64,000 nucleotides of DNA from Lojkania enalia. Its lineage: Eukaryota; Ascomycota; Dothideomycetes; Pleosporales. Of the stretch, positions 10,648-21,962 are shown piece by piece (the first letter of the stretch is position 1; each line of letters begins with the position of its first letter). The position numbers were made by a program, and so were the translations under genes. The notes beneath the pieces were generated by a model. It was not told the DNA's origin. It saw only the letters and a list, made by a program, of their open reading frames with translations, and searched no databases. The DNA lies in assembly GCA_010094045.1 (NCBI GenBank), contig ML986634.1, forward strand, positions 1 through 64,000. Direction: 5' to 3'.

Positions 10648-12227
10648 ATGGCCCCGCCTGATGCTAATGTCCCGGCTCCTGCTCCTATCCCACCTACACA
10701 CCCTGAGTCGAGCCAGCCGCACCCCCAATCGCCCTCTAGCCCTTCAGCAAATTCACCTACAACGCAAACACGCCGTTCGCGAACCTCGACCAATGCCTCG
10801 ACCGCGTCGGCGACGAGTCGATTGCGCTCGGCTAGCATCAAGCTTATGGAAGCCAGTCCTCCACCTGGCATGTGGGCCGCCACTGGTAGCGTCGCGTCGA
10901 AGGCCCCTTCACTATCAGAAATCCGAAGAGGGTCATACAGCGAATCTGGCTGGGATGAAGAGTCGCAGCGGCACAAAGCAGAAAGAAGGGCAAGTTACAG
11001 CGAAGAAGGCGGGACAGCGCTTCTCCGGAGAACAAGCTTTCCAAAAGTCGGCGCGACGCCTGAGGGTCCAGTGCGACCGGGCAAGGGCAGGAGGATGAGC
11101 TCTGGGAGCACAGCTAGAGCAATTGGTACAGAACCATTTCCAACTGTCGCAGAAGAGGACATGAGCTCGATTCCTACTCACGGAGGTGCCCCGGCGGAAA
11201 CCACCTTAGAGACGCCGAAGTACGATCTTCAGGAAAAGGAAATGGGTGCTACGCAAGAATCGAAGAAGAGCTCGGAAGTCACTGAAAAGATGGAGGAGAG
11301 TGCATCGCGGCCGGCGCATCAACATCAGGGACAGGTAAAAAGACGACACTTTGCCTTGCCTTTGTCTCAAGAAAGCTTACACATTCGCAGTACCCGAACG
11401 GCTACGTCCCTCCGCCGAAGCTGCCCTGGACTCGCTCTACAGTGATTGGACTGAAAGCATTCTGGAAATGGTTCCTAACACCTGCCGGCTTCCTCATAAC
11501 ACTCTATGGCCTCAACGTCGTTGCTTGGGGCGGGATGCTTTTCTTGCTTCTCTGCAACGCCGCACCCGCGATGTGCCATCCCTCCTGCAATGACATACAG
11601 TCGCCACGAAGGATATGGATTGAGATAGACTCGCAAATTCTCAATGCGCTCTTCTGCGTTACTGGCTTTGGGCTATTTCCTTGGAGAGCGCGCGACCTCT
11701 ACTGGTGGGCCTTCTGGAGGCTTGGTGGCTCCAAGCGCAAACAGATAGGGATAAAAAGGCTCGCAGGTATCCATCGCGGCTGGTTTCGCTTACCAGGCTC
11801 AGATGCCTTACCCGCAGACGCATCTGCGATGACCATGAGCCCCGAAAATCCTGCTGTGCCCATACCGCTAAAGAAGATCCCCGATCCGCCCCCCACTGGC
11901 ATTCGCGCGCCGCCGACTAAGGGCTGGAAGATGGATTTCGTGGTCTGGATGAACATGTGGAACACATTGTTCCAGATTGTGCTCTGCTTCTACATGTGGC
12001 ACTACAACAGATATGACAGGCCTTCATGGGCGACTGGTCTATTTGTAGCTCTCGGCTGCATTGTCGCTGGTCTCGGAGGTATCATGATGTTTGTCGAGGG
12101 CAAACATGTCAAGAAAGTGGAGGGGGTTCCAATACCGAAAGACCAGTATGAAGGACAAGCAACTGATGCTGAGGCACAAAACGGTGTCGTCGACGCGGGG
12201 CCAGCTGGACCGCCGAAATCTTATTGA
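10648..12227 (+). CDS. DUF2985-family multi-pass membrane protein
   Basis: Two exons, 10648-11334 and 11391-12227, give 507 residues. The 56-nt intron (GTAAAA..CGCAG) joins in phase 0. The N-terminal 230 residues are disordered, Pro/Ser/Thr-rich and then acidic, with several RRxS-type phosphosites (RRGSYS, RRASYS, RRTSF). The C-terminal half is the DUF2985 region: a first hydrophobic segment (FLTPAGFLITLYGLNVVAWGGMLFLLL), a 'NAAPAMCHPSC' motif, a conserved 'RRIWIEIDSQILNALFCVTGFG' segment, an aromatic 'ARDLYWWAFWRL' loop, and two more membrane spans near the end. Family members are widespread in fungi and have no established biochemical role. The repeated RRxS sites suggest control by a basophilic kinase, which is inference. 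Confidence 0.85.
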
Positions 12228-12856
12228 TGTTCATCGAGCCTGCTTACTACGTTACGTTCTGCATACGTCTGGGCCGGCAAAATCTGATTGGGCAGTTGAT
12301 ATTCCTAGTGTTCTTGGCGTAGACGAGTTCGTCGCTTCATAATTAGCTTGTGGTTCTCGGATAGGTCCGGCGCTCTAGTCTAGTGGGCCAGAGGTGCATG
12401 CCGTATATATTGTCCTGAGCACACTTCCCGTATAGATACCCATTTATCGCATATCTTTTCATCATTATGTAGCTCATAATAGGTCCAAGCATGTCGAATG
12501 CGCGAGAAAGCCTGCAAAAACGACTTGAACAAACCCTGATCTGCGGTGTTATTTGGCCTGCCTGAACACTAGGCCAAGAACTGCCGGTGGACCCGCCTTG
12601 GATCTAAGCATATCTTACAAAATCCTCCGTCGGTAAAAGTAGGCATGACGTAGATTGAGCTAAAGAATGAGCAAATGACACCGGCACGCGACCGTTCCAA
12701 AACCGTCCACCGGACGTTCTATTTTCTGTCGCGCCCGTCTCTCCACTAAGCAGCCTTACTCATTGGTCTCTATCTCACTATCGCCCTTTCATACCCTTAA
12801 CTTTATTATACCCCAGTTGCTTAATCTTTGAAGATATCAAATATTGGTACCCTCCG
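12228..12856. other. Intergenic region 12228-12856
   Basis: 629 bp between two plus-strand genes. The last 150 nt are pyrimidine-rich (CTCTCCACTAAG, CTCTATCTCACTATCGCCC), consistent with a fungal promoter and leader. No further feature was seen. Confidence 0.4.
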
Positions 12857-13648
12857 ATGGCAGCAGCAGAATACTACCTTGGCACCGCAGGCGCTCAAGC
12901 TCTGCAGAACCAGAACCAGCCAAATCATTACCCTCCGCCGAATCAATACTATCAGCAACAACCGCCGCCACCGAACCAACAACCCCAATACTCCAACGCC
13001 CGACCACCCTCAATCCAACCCCAGCAACACTTCAACACTCCTCCGCCCTCCTATTCCGAGTACCCTCTACCACCGCAAGAACTCCCCGGCTCGCAGCGCC
13101 CCCCGCAACCCCACCCTCACAATGGCAGGCCCGCAATCACGGCACCATACCCTCATAGCCCACCCAAGTACCCACCACAGCCTCAAACCCATCAGCAGAG
13201 CGGTTACCTAGGTGCGCCTGTGCAGCCCATTAGAAGCCATTCCCAGCCCCCGCGCGTCCACTTCGAAGACGAGAAATACGGTACCGACTCTAGTGAGGCA
13301 TCCACGCCCTCAGCCAGCGACTCCTCGCGCCACCGCCGTCGCCGCCGCAAACACCGGCATTCGCACTCGCGCTCCTCATCATACGACCGCGGCCACGACC
13401 GCGAACATCGCCGCTCGCATTCCCACCGCGATCACAAGAACAGAGATACCTTCCTTGGCGCGGGCGGCGGGGCCATCATTGGCGACGCGATTTTTCCGGG
13501 TCTCGGCACTGCGGCGGGTTTGCTGCTTGGTGGGTATGGGGGCAGGAAGCATGCGGAGAAGCGGAGCCGGAGTGAGAGTGGGAGGGGAAGTAGGCAGGGG
13601 TGGGATGAGGGGACGGCGACGTATAGGAAGGGGCATGCTATTAGATGA
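12857..13648 (+). CDS. Proline/glutamine-rich protein with C-terminal glycine-zipper segment
   Basis: 263 residues in one exon; the start is the first ATG in frame (MAAAEYYLGTAGAQ). Residues 1-130 are Pro/Gln/Tyr-rich with PPP and PPxY-like runs. Residues about 150-200 are a His/Arg/Ser tract with many HRRRRR and RSHSH repeats. Near residues 205-235 lies a glycine-zipper hairpin (LGAGGGAIIGDAIFPGLGTA, then GLLLGGYGG), followed by a basic tail. Many fungal proteins combine a low-complexity N-terminus with such a GxxxG-rich segment, which can pack in or on membranes. No enzyme domain is present and function is unknown. A Pro/Gln-rich scaffold or stress-related role is only a guess. Confidence 0.75.
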   Translation: MAAAEYYLGTAGAQALQNQNQPNHYPPPNQYYQQQPPPPNQQPQYSNARPPSIQPQQHFNTPPPSYSEYPLPPQELPGSQRPPQPHPHNGRPAITAPYPHSPPKYPPQPQTHQQSGYLGAPVQPIRSHSQPPRVHFEDEKYGTDSSEASTPSASDSSRHRRRRRKHRHSHSRSSSYDRGHDREHRRSHSHRDHKNRDTFLGAGGGAIIGDAIFPGLGTAAGLLLGGYGGRKHAEKRSRSESGRGSRQGWDEGTATYRKGHAIR

Positions 13649-15159
13649 GGTGGAGTTGGTGTTGTATGAGTAATGGATTATATCCGAATGATGATGTAAT
13701 GGGATAATGGAATGATGGAATGATGAGATGGTAGTGGGAGGTTTGACTATGGGCAGTTTTGCGAATACCAACCCTTTTATATTATCTTTTTTTTTTTTTT
13801 TTCAATCTCTTCTTTGGCCGATTTTGCTAGGTAGATCATCTACGAACTATATAGACTACAAAGAATGAGGACATTTAGGTATCCATTCATATATCTTTCA
13901 TGTATTCACTTGCTCGAGGATAGTTTCTCTCCGGCTTCACTAAGAATCTAAACACCACAGGCATGATCCTCCCCCTAGCTGACCCATCTTCAGCCTTCCC
14001 CAAACGATCTTATCATATCCGCTCTATTATCGCATGCCCATGATATACCCATTAACATAGCAGATCCGTCAATGAACTCCATTGTGGGAAGACGTGGTAT
14101 CCGTCCATTACTCTCTCTTGTAATGGTCTTTATATTTGCCGTCGCTCGGGTAGTTTTGTGATTGCGAGGGATAAGTGGGGACGGTGATGATTTCGTTGTA
14201 GTTGTTCATATTATGTTGGCATATTTAGGGGGTATATATATACCATGGACATTTGGTGCGACGGTGAATGGAGAGGGATATATATTGTAGAACGTCTAGA
14301 TGATAAATTCGGATTTGAGCGTTTTACACTGTGTGGCCCGGTAGGAATTTGCTTGTATGATTATCCCGAGAGTACTGTCGGGGGATACTTTGCTTTGTCA
14401 CGGCTTTTGGAAGCTGCGAGGGCGTGATGTGTTCTTAAGGAACTGGAGAAAAGGGACTCTTGTCACCATGTAGAAGATCATGTTCTACTTGCAGCCACCC
14501 CTGATATTCCGAATCTCCTAGCCCGAGGGGTCCATTAATAAATTGATATGAAATTGTGAATAGGGCCCTCGTTCGAATTTCCAAATCATGTTCGAGGAGG
14601 ATTAGACCTATCTTGAAGAAATTGTACGGGTTACAAATCGGGAAAGGCAGCCGACCTAACGATAAACGGGTAACGGTCGAGGTGGGGACGATTGTCGATG
14701 AGAATCGGGATTCGGAGTTTAATTATGCTTATTCGGACTAAGAGTCGGTATAACACAATTCTGTATATTCATCCCATTCCACCCACCAACCCCCCAAAGA
14801 GCTACATAGCAACCGTGCTTGATCACGAGTGAAAGCGTGCTGGTTTTTGGTCAGTGGTGGTTTTATAATCACGCTCGTAACCTTTTTATCTCTTTCTTCC
14901 ACCGATCCTCAAGAGAATCGATAAGACATTATTTGCACTCATCTCGTACGTACAATACATTATCCTAGCTTGAAGATGCTATATCGCTATCGTTTTAGAA
15001 TTTGAGGATTGGTTACTGATCTTAACGCAGTCCTAGTAGTTGCTATTTCAACAATAACTTAAGCAAGGAACGATTCATTTATAACTATTCCTTTTAGATC
15101 TTTCTTATATCATTCTTGTGCTAGGGACTTACTAAATACCTTCTCCACTCATATACGGC
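13649..15159. other. Intergenic region 13649-15159
   Basis: 1.5 kb of moderately AT-rich sequence with a T-run at about 13788-13802. Short open frames (about 60 codons at 14245 and 14556) have no recognisable domain or splice partner. I see nothing else in it. Confidence 0.4.
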
Positions 15160-16675
15160 ATGAATTCCGCCAATATCGAACTGAGCATACAATCTGCCCC
15201 CACACCTCAAGACACAACTACTCCCGATGCGGACTGGAATTCTCAACATCAATTCGATTTGGGTGACTCGACCGAGTTTGCACTACCACCCGTCGACAGG
15301 GGAAAAGATGCCTGGGGATTCTTAGCCGCCGCTTTTACGATAGAATGTCTAGTCTGGGGTATGTCTTATGAAATATTTATTCCAACGCCTCAAAAACAGC
15401 ACGAAGCCAAATGAAACGCACAATCTGACATATGAACAGGTTTCCCATTTGCCTATGGGATTTTCCAAACTACTACAGTTCGCACGAGCCATTCGCAGGA
15501 TCTCGAAACATTGCCGTCATTGGCACATGTGCGTTGGGCATCATGTATTTGTCCTCGCCTCTTGTGTTTGCTGGTTTGCTGCAATTCCCTCGCGTGAAGC
15601 GTTCGGCTATAGTATTGGGACTTGTCATCATGTGTCTTGGATTGGGCTTGAGTTCTCTTTCGCAGAATGTGACGCATCTCATTGTGACTCAAGGTGTCTT
15701 CTACGCGATTGGCGGCGGGCTGGTATATTCTCCTGTCATCCAGTTCATGGATGAGTGGTTTGTGAGGAGGAAAGGATTAGCCTTCGGGGTCATGTGGGTA
15801 AGTCCCGCGATACCGATCCGTCCCTTCATAAGGAACCTACAAAAGCCGTGCTTAGAAGAAGTACGATATTGATTGCTCCACAGGCTGGCACAGGCATAGG
15901 CGGCGTCCTAATCCCCCTCCTTCTTGAATATCTTCTAAACAACCATGGCTTCCGCACCACACTCCGCATATGGTCCATTATTCTATTCCTTCTAACAGCC
16001 CCGCTCCTCTACTTCCTCAAACCCCGTCTTCCGATACCTCAATCTCAATCATCATTCACGCGCCGCTTCGACCTATCCTTTCTTAAGGACCGCACCTTCC
16101 TCATCCTACAAGCAGGCAACGTCCTCGAGGGCCTCGGGTACTTCGTGCCATCAATCTACCTCCCAACCATCGCCACGCGTCTCGGCGCTAGCTCCAGTGT
16201 TTCCTCGCTCACCGTGATTCTACTGAACATTGCTTCGGTGTTTGGATGCGTGGCTATGGGTAGCATCATCGACCGCTGGCACGTCACCACCTGCATTCTC
16301 GTCTCCACCATCGGATCCACGGGATCCATTTTCCTAGTCTGGGGTCTCAGCACCTCGCTCCCTCCGCTCTTTGTCTTCTGTGTCATGTACGGGCTCTTTG
16401 CCGGGTCCTTTTCGTCGACGTATCCGGGGATTAGGATGGCGGTGCAAGAGAGCGTCGGCCGCGCGGATGTGAGTATGGTCCTTGCGCTACTGTCCGCAGG
16501 ACGTGGTATTGGGAATGTTATTTGTGGGCCTGCAAGTGAGGGGCTTGCAAGACTTGGGGTATGGAGGGCGGCGGGGACGTATGGGACAGAGTATGGACCA
16601 CTAGTATTATTCACCGGGATTAGTGCAGCACTTGGGGGTGTTGGCGTGCTTGGGCGAAGGGTTGGGTGGATGTAA
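15160..16675 (+). CDS. MFS transporter, monocarboxylate-porter type, with apparent frameshift
   Basis: A 12-TM major facilitator resembling fungal MCT (SLC16-like) proteins. Exons are 15160-15358, 15440-15797 and 15884-16675, with good GT..AG introns. The acidic cytosolic N-terminus leads into 'DRGKDAWGFLAAAFTIECLVWGFPFAYGIF', the family's TM1 signature. The third exon holds TM5-12, including 'RMAVQESVGRAD'. The summed coding length is 1,349 nt, one short of a multiple of three. In exon 2 the conserved reading switches frame at the AAA run at 15467-15469: before it the frame reads GFPFAYGIFQ, after it NYYSSHEPFAG. One extra A would join them. The gene is therefore either a recent pseudogene or carries a 1-nt sequence error. 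The substrate is unknown; monocarboxylates or small acids are typical. It would encode about 449 residues if intact. Confidence 0.75.
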
Positions 16676-18029
16676 GAGGGCTTGGTGGTGGAATTACATG
16701 TAGTGAATGAGCTGCCGAGATAGTGTTCTGGGCTATTGGTCTTTCGAGGCGAGTTTTGAGGAAGACTCTATCTTGCGACTCTTTGCGAGATTCGATATTA
16801 CGTAGAGTTTTTGGCATCTGTTGATAATATTACACAATTATTATGGAGGGAATCAGTACCAACTATCCGTTTGCTAGCACTAGGATGACTGCGAGGGCTT
16901 GGTACAATCGCATCGCACCGCGACGGGCATAAAGTTTCGCAGACATCGCAGTTTGCGAGCCGAAATTTTCATTGATTAATTTTCGGTGTCCACGTACTTC
17001 ATGAATTTAAGACATCCGTAATCGCACTGTGAGCTAGGAGCGCCAATCTGCCATCGATCGGCCCTTGTTCGCCTACCTCTCTCTCTCGCAAAAGGGGTAC
17101 CTCTCGCAAGGAGAGTTCATCACCTACAGCTGCGCAGCTTTAGAGACCTGCTGAGTCAATACGTTTTATCTATCTTTAATTCGCCGCGACGCCTTCATTA
17201 ATGCCATCGCTTTCTTTTATATCTGCTCCTTGAATATGAGGGTTACCATCCAGACAACGGAAGGCTGGGCATTATCAGGTCCAGCACACTGAGAAATTTC
17301 TTAGCAATAGGTTCATTATACTACTTTATTATAGTAATGTAGTATTTCGTTATAGCCTAAATCTCTACTACATTATTCCTGTGTTCATCAGTTGCTTGAG
17401 GGGCTCCGCGCCCATTGCGGCCTGCACCTCATTTACCGCGCGAACGGAGACTGAGATTGTATTTGCGAGTAGGAGATGAAGAATAATAGTGCTTTAGAGG
17501 ATTCTATAACTGCTGATTAATATATATGAATGATTTAGTGCTGGGAGAGTGTGCTGGTTGATGGTGGTTTAGAGCATAGTGGATAGGTGACGTGGGCATT
17601 GTGAGGTGGAGGACGAGAATGTACATTATATTTAAGTGGCTTTGGGGAATTGGAAAGGTGTAGTTGGGATATTGGGACTGTAATATTTTGTTGCTCATGA
17701 TACGGAATCGATGGTTAGATACATGCTGCGATTGGGAATGTGTAATTTGCTAGAGCACACGATCCTGTGAGCGAGATACTGTTTAGCCAGTAAAATTACT
17801 TAGTTATTCGTTTCTAAGATGAGAATGGCTTCGCTAGTGGATCATGGGACTGAAGGTGGGGTTTTCTGGTTTCAGCTTAAGTGACTATATATAAAGGCCG
17901 ACAAGCGGAGACGGCAAACTGGGAGGGCATTGAAAATTAATAATGGTCACCATTAGGAATATGATTTCAGATGGCTAATACATGGACCATTTGCCTACCT
18001 TAACCAGTCGATGTTTCTCGCACAGACCA
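16676..18029. other. Intergenic region 16676-18029
   Basis: 1.35 kb between convergent genes, AT-rich in places (about 17300-17700). No coding frame with a recognisable domain, no RNA gene and no repeat was found. Confidence 0.4.
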
Positions 18030-19152
18030 TTACACCTCCTTCTCACCCCCATCCAACAGCTGTCCCTCTACTTCATGTGACCTAACACACCTCTTCTCCT
18101 TCTTATCAACACCCAACCACAACAGATCCGGTCTACTATAATGTCCAACAACATCCACAAACTGCCTGACAGGCAAAATTCCATCGAGCGGTAACTCTGC
18201 ATACAAAATGCCCTCCTGATCTGGTGGAATCGGCTCTGTGATCCGTCTACCATCCGGTGCAAAGATCGCAGCGTACCCGCCGCCCGGCTTCATATGTTCG
18301 ATATTCATGGCAGAGAGCCCGGAGGAAGTGAGCACGGATGTACAGTGGAGGACATAGGATGTGGATTCCATGGCGTAGGTTTGGGAGAGGATTTGGACGC
18401 CTATTCACGAGTTAGTTGCGTGTCCTATAGACGGAATATGTGAGATGAGAGAAGAGGAGGAACTTACCCTCCGCACTCATGCTAAACAGTCCCTTCCAAT
18501 CCTCATCTGCCTGCACGGGAGGCCATGCGCTAATATGGATCTGCTCCCGCTGACTTATTGTATGATACTTCAACAGCGGCTGCAGATTCTCGAAACAGCT
18601 CAACGTGCCAACCTTCCCCACTCCTTCCAGCTCTACGACATTGTCTAGGCTGCTGCCACCAGCGTCACCATAAATTGTGCGCTCCATGTGTGTGGGTTTC
18701 AGCTTGCGGCGCTTCATCAGAATTTGTCCTACAGATGAGATGATACACTGGCCGATGTAAAGACTATTTCCCGAATTTTCGGAGAGGCCTAGTACGACGG
18801 CTATCTTGTGTTTCTTTGCTGCAGTGCGGATTTCTTCTATATAAGGGCTGTCGTAGGATGGGGAAGATTTAATATACATGGTGCTTAGATCAGGATCAAC
18901 TGGACGAAACCTAAAAGGTCCGTTAGTGCTGCAGTTGGAATATGGTCGTTCAATGCAATGAAGCATTAAGCATGCCAAATAATGATAAACTAACCAGATC
19001 CACATAGGATAACCCGGAATCCAAACCTCAGGAAATGCAATCAATACCGCGCCGTTCTGCGCCGCTTCTTCGATGAGCCGGCATGTTTTCTCCACGGTTC
19101 CGGCAATGTCGAACCATATAGGTTCCTGCTGTGTCACTGCTACTTTTACCAT
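18030..19152 (-). CDS. Nitrilase (carbon-nitrogen hydrolase superfamily)
   Basis: Three exons on the minus strand, 19152-18995, 18910-18468 and 18400-18030, give 323 residues, close to the usual fungal nitrilase length of about 320-350. It should hydrolyse a nitrile to the acid plus ammonia, or possibly act as a nitrile/cyanide hydratase. The catalytic triad is visible: Glu42 in FPEVWIPGYP, Lys122 in RRKLKPTHMER, and Cys158 in GTLSCFEN. The usual motif after the Cys is Trp-Glu (C-W-E); here it is C-F-E, a conservative change. The frame is continuous over all three exons. Upstream of the start, on the coding strand, lies a T20 run. It is convergent with the MFS gene. No aldoxime dehydratase neighbour was seen, so a standalone detoxification or nitrogen-scavenging role is likely. 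Substrate not determinable. Confidence 0.88.
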
Positions 19153-20661
19153 GGCGGAAAAAAAAAAAAAAAAAAAATTAAGTAGGCAATAAGTGCGGAT
19201 AGTCTTAGACGTATTCCTGTAGAAGGCGGATTCTCTGCAAATATATATGGGCCCCACCTTGTACTACGCCGTATCTTGCGCTGCTCTGCATCGTCCTCGC
19301 ATAAATCCGGTCTCCCGTTGCAAGCAGACGAGTAAGAATCGACATATGCTCGTACGATTCGGATGGCGAGCTGCCAATCAGCTCATGTTGGAGTATTCTA
19401 AATGTTGGTTGGATAAGGAATTGGCGGCTGCACGATTGCAAGCGCCGATTGGGCAGAAAAATATAATGGAAAATTTATGTAGGCAAATAGACGAATCAAA
19501 CGCTATCTTGCGATCCTTCTTGTTCCGCCAAAGATTATTATATGCAGTATACCGCACGGGAAGATCCTGCCAAATGTTCCCAGCTTTAGCGGAACTGGTG
19601 GGGCTCAGGCGGCCAGTGGACCTAAGAATGTTACGGCTAAGCTATTCACAGTTAGCCCCTTGGCAGGTCCAGGGATATATATGTAGCATGTCTCGCATTT
19701 CTAGTCAATAGACGCAGTTTTCCAAACCCTTATCAGAGCCAGCCAGCTCTGACAAAGAACATATGAGATGTATGTGCAACGACATTGATTTAAGAGAAGG
19801 TGGCTTAATAGCCATAATTTCTTAAGCCCCTACTAGGGATGTGGGAATTCATATCCGCGAATCGGTAAGTTCATCGATGTGGGTCAGGATGAGCCGAACT
19901 ATAAGGTGTTTTTGCCATTTTCATCGGCACGCAACAGTTAACGTCCGAAACACCTGGCTCCGCAGGCATAGCACTGAGCGCTAAGCGGTAAGCGGTACAT
20001 CGAATTCATGGCGTTGTTAGCAATTTGTGTGGACTGCCGCTGCTTTAAGTAAGCCCCGGGGTTTCTGGCGTAAGAAGAGGAATATGAGACGATAAGAGCG
20101 CTCGTAGTCTTCAGAATTCGGCGCGAGTTCAAAACCGAGCTTCCGAACCGAAACCCTTCCATATCCACCTAATTCTTTTCCATTATTTAAATGCTCCCCT
20201 CTCACTAATCTCACTACTTACGTTCTATCTCCAATTTTAGTACATGGTTACGAATTCTCATGTACGAATAATGGCCTACCTGACACTGAGGTTGTGTATC
20301 ATGGTCAACCCCCTTTTGAAACCTACCTACCACTTAGCCACACCCATTTTGGAGAAAGTTAAGTGGAAGAGCTATGTCGTGGTCTCTGAATGTATCATGA
20401 ATTCAAAGTAAGTCATTTCTTATTCACTACTTTCCTTACCACTGAATTTTCCGCGTGGATTTTCGAGTTACTCACTTGCGGTAGCCTAGGCAGTGACTAT
20501 GATGGATAAACGTAATTTCCCACACCAAATTTTGCGTGATCGCTAAGTAAGCTAATAATTTCCCTTATATTTCTCTACCCTGCTCTATCCTCTGGGTTTC
20601 TGCTCTTCTAACTAACTGCCGTCCTTATCTCAACAAGTGACAATTCTACCTTGCTTGCAAC
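19153..20661. other. Intergenic region 19153-20661
   Basis: 1.5 kb between the divergent nitrilase and GH128 genes. It contains the A20 run at 19158-19177. An open frame of about 154 codons at 19247-19711 has no ATG-linked domain and unremarkable composition. Otherwise nothing was recognised. Confidence 0.4.
19158..19177. repeat. A20 homopolymer 5' of nitrilase start
   Basis: Twenty adenines on the plus strand, read as a T20 tract in the 5' leader of the minus-strand nitrilase gene, five bases before its ATG. It may be a poly(dA:dT) nucleosome-excluding tract. Confidence 0.9.
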
Positions 20662-21681
20662 ATGAAGTTCCTCCTTTCGGCGGCTATTCTTGGCCTGTAT
20701 ACTCTTTCTGTCGCCGTTCCTTTGGTTCATATCACTCCGGCCGACTTCAATCTTACCGAGAAGGTAGATGGAGCGACGAAGCGTGGTCTTGCGTTCAATG
20801 ACCCTGCGCTCACCCATTTGTTCGGTGGTACCAAGGTCTCTTGGATGTGTAAGTCTAGCACGGATTTTATCACGTCAAAAACTCCAGCACAGCTACAATG
20901 ATTCTCAAGACACAATCAATCTGCAAAATTTGCGATCCTCATGATTGACCTTAAAACTAGACAATTGGAGCCACATGCAGAATGGAGGAGCTGGATACGA
21001 ATATGTCCCCATGCTGTGGTCCAACCGAGGAGACATGAGCGTATGGCAGAAGCACGTCGATTTCTGGGCTGCAGAGGGTAACCGAGTTCCTACTACACAT
21101 CTTCTAGGCTTCAATGAGCCTGAAGTTAGCTTGTAAGTTCATCTATGTTAAACTCTTCAAGTAAATCATGGTTAATACTTCATACCAGCGGGGGAGGATC
21201 AAACATGCCAGATCTCCCTGGTACAGCATGGGCTTACAAAGATCTAATCACCAGTATCAAAGCCCGACACCCCAAGATGAAAATTGGCTCACCAGGGGTA
21301 ACAAATGGCGTGCGAGATCCAGCGACTGGCCACGCTATGGGCCTCGAATGGCTCAAAACTTTCTACCGCGACTGCGCTGATTGCCAAATCGACTTCACAG
21401 CTGTTCATTGGTACGACTCTCCCTCAAACACCGAATACTTCAAGAATCATCTCTGGGAGGCATATTACACGGGCGGAAAACGTCCACTCTGGGTAACCGA
21501 GTTCGGTTTCACGAGTGGGAGCGAGGCAGAGCAAATTCAATTTCTCAAGCAGATGCTGCCGTGGATGGATAGCCAGCATTGGATCGAGAGGTATGCGCTC
21601 TTTATGTGCGCCGAGGGTTTGATGGTCAGTCCCGATGGGAATTCAAAATCATCTCTAGGAGCTCAGTATGCTTCAATTTAG
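20662..21681 (+). CDS. Secreted GH128 glycoside hydrolase (endo-beta-1,3-glucanase type)
   Basis: Three exons, 20662-20848, 20961-21132 and 21189-21681, give 283 residues. A signal peptide (about residues 1-19, ending VAVP) is followed by the Glyco_hydro_cc (GH128) barrel. The strand-loop signatures are present: KVSWMYNW, YVPMLW, LGFNEPE with the acid/base Glu115, GSPGVTNG, FTAVHWY, and WVTEFGF with the nucleophile Glu224. All three exon joins restore the conserved frame. GH128 enzymes cut beta-1,3-glucans, so this one probably acts on fungal cell wall or other glucans outside the cell. No carbohydrate-binding module or GPI signal is present, so it is a minimal single-domain form. Confidence 0.92.
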
Positions 21682-21962
21682 ATTTGGGATAGATATGGGT
21701 TTTAGGCCGGATCTAGAAAGACTTCGATAGATGGGTGTCTAGATTCGTTGTGTTTTCAAACCGATAGATTCAGGGTAAGGCAAATAAATGCCTATTCAAG
21801 ATTCTGGATAGACAAGCATGGGCAGATAGACTTCTTCCGGATAACATCTTGTTGGGATCGGCATAGAAAGTATCAATCCCATTAGCTGCATAAGTCATAT
21901 GATTCCATCACTCAAAACGAATCTATCTTTTGATTTCTCGTGTAGATTAAGTGGGCATTCTA

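Noticed and set aside
10254..10976. 240-codon open frame on the minus strand
   Set aside because: It is the mirror of the Ser/Pro-rich first exon of the DUF2985 gene; the plus-strand reading joins cleanly to a known domain.
14560..14590. GTTCGAATT-like word suggesting a tRNA B box
   Set aside because: No matching A box, no cloverleaf and no acceptor stem could be drawn; no convincing tRNA gene was seen anywhere in the window.
19247..19711. 154-codon open frame between nitrilase and GH128
   Set aside because: No recognisable domain, no homologous motif and a position in a divergent promoter; treated as chance.
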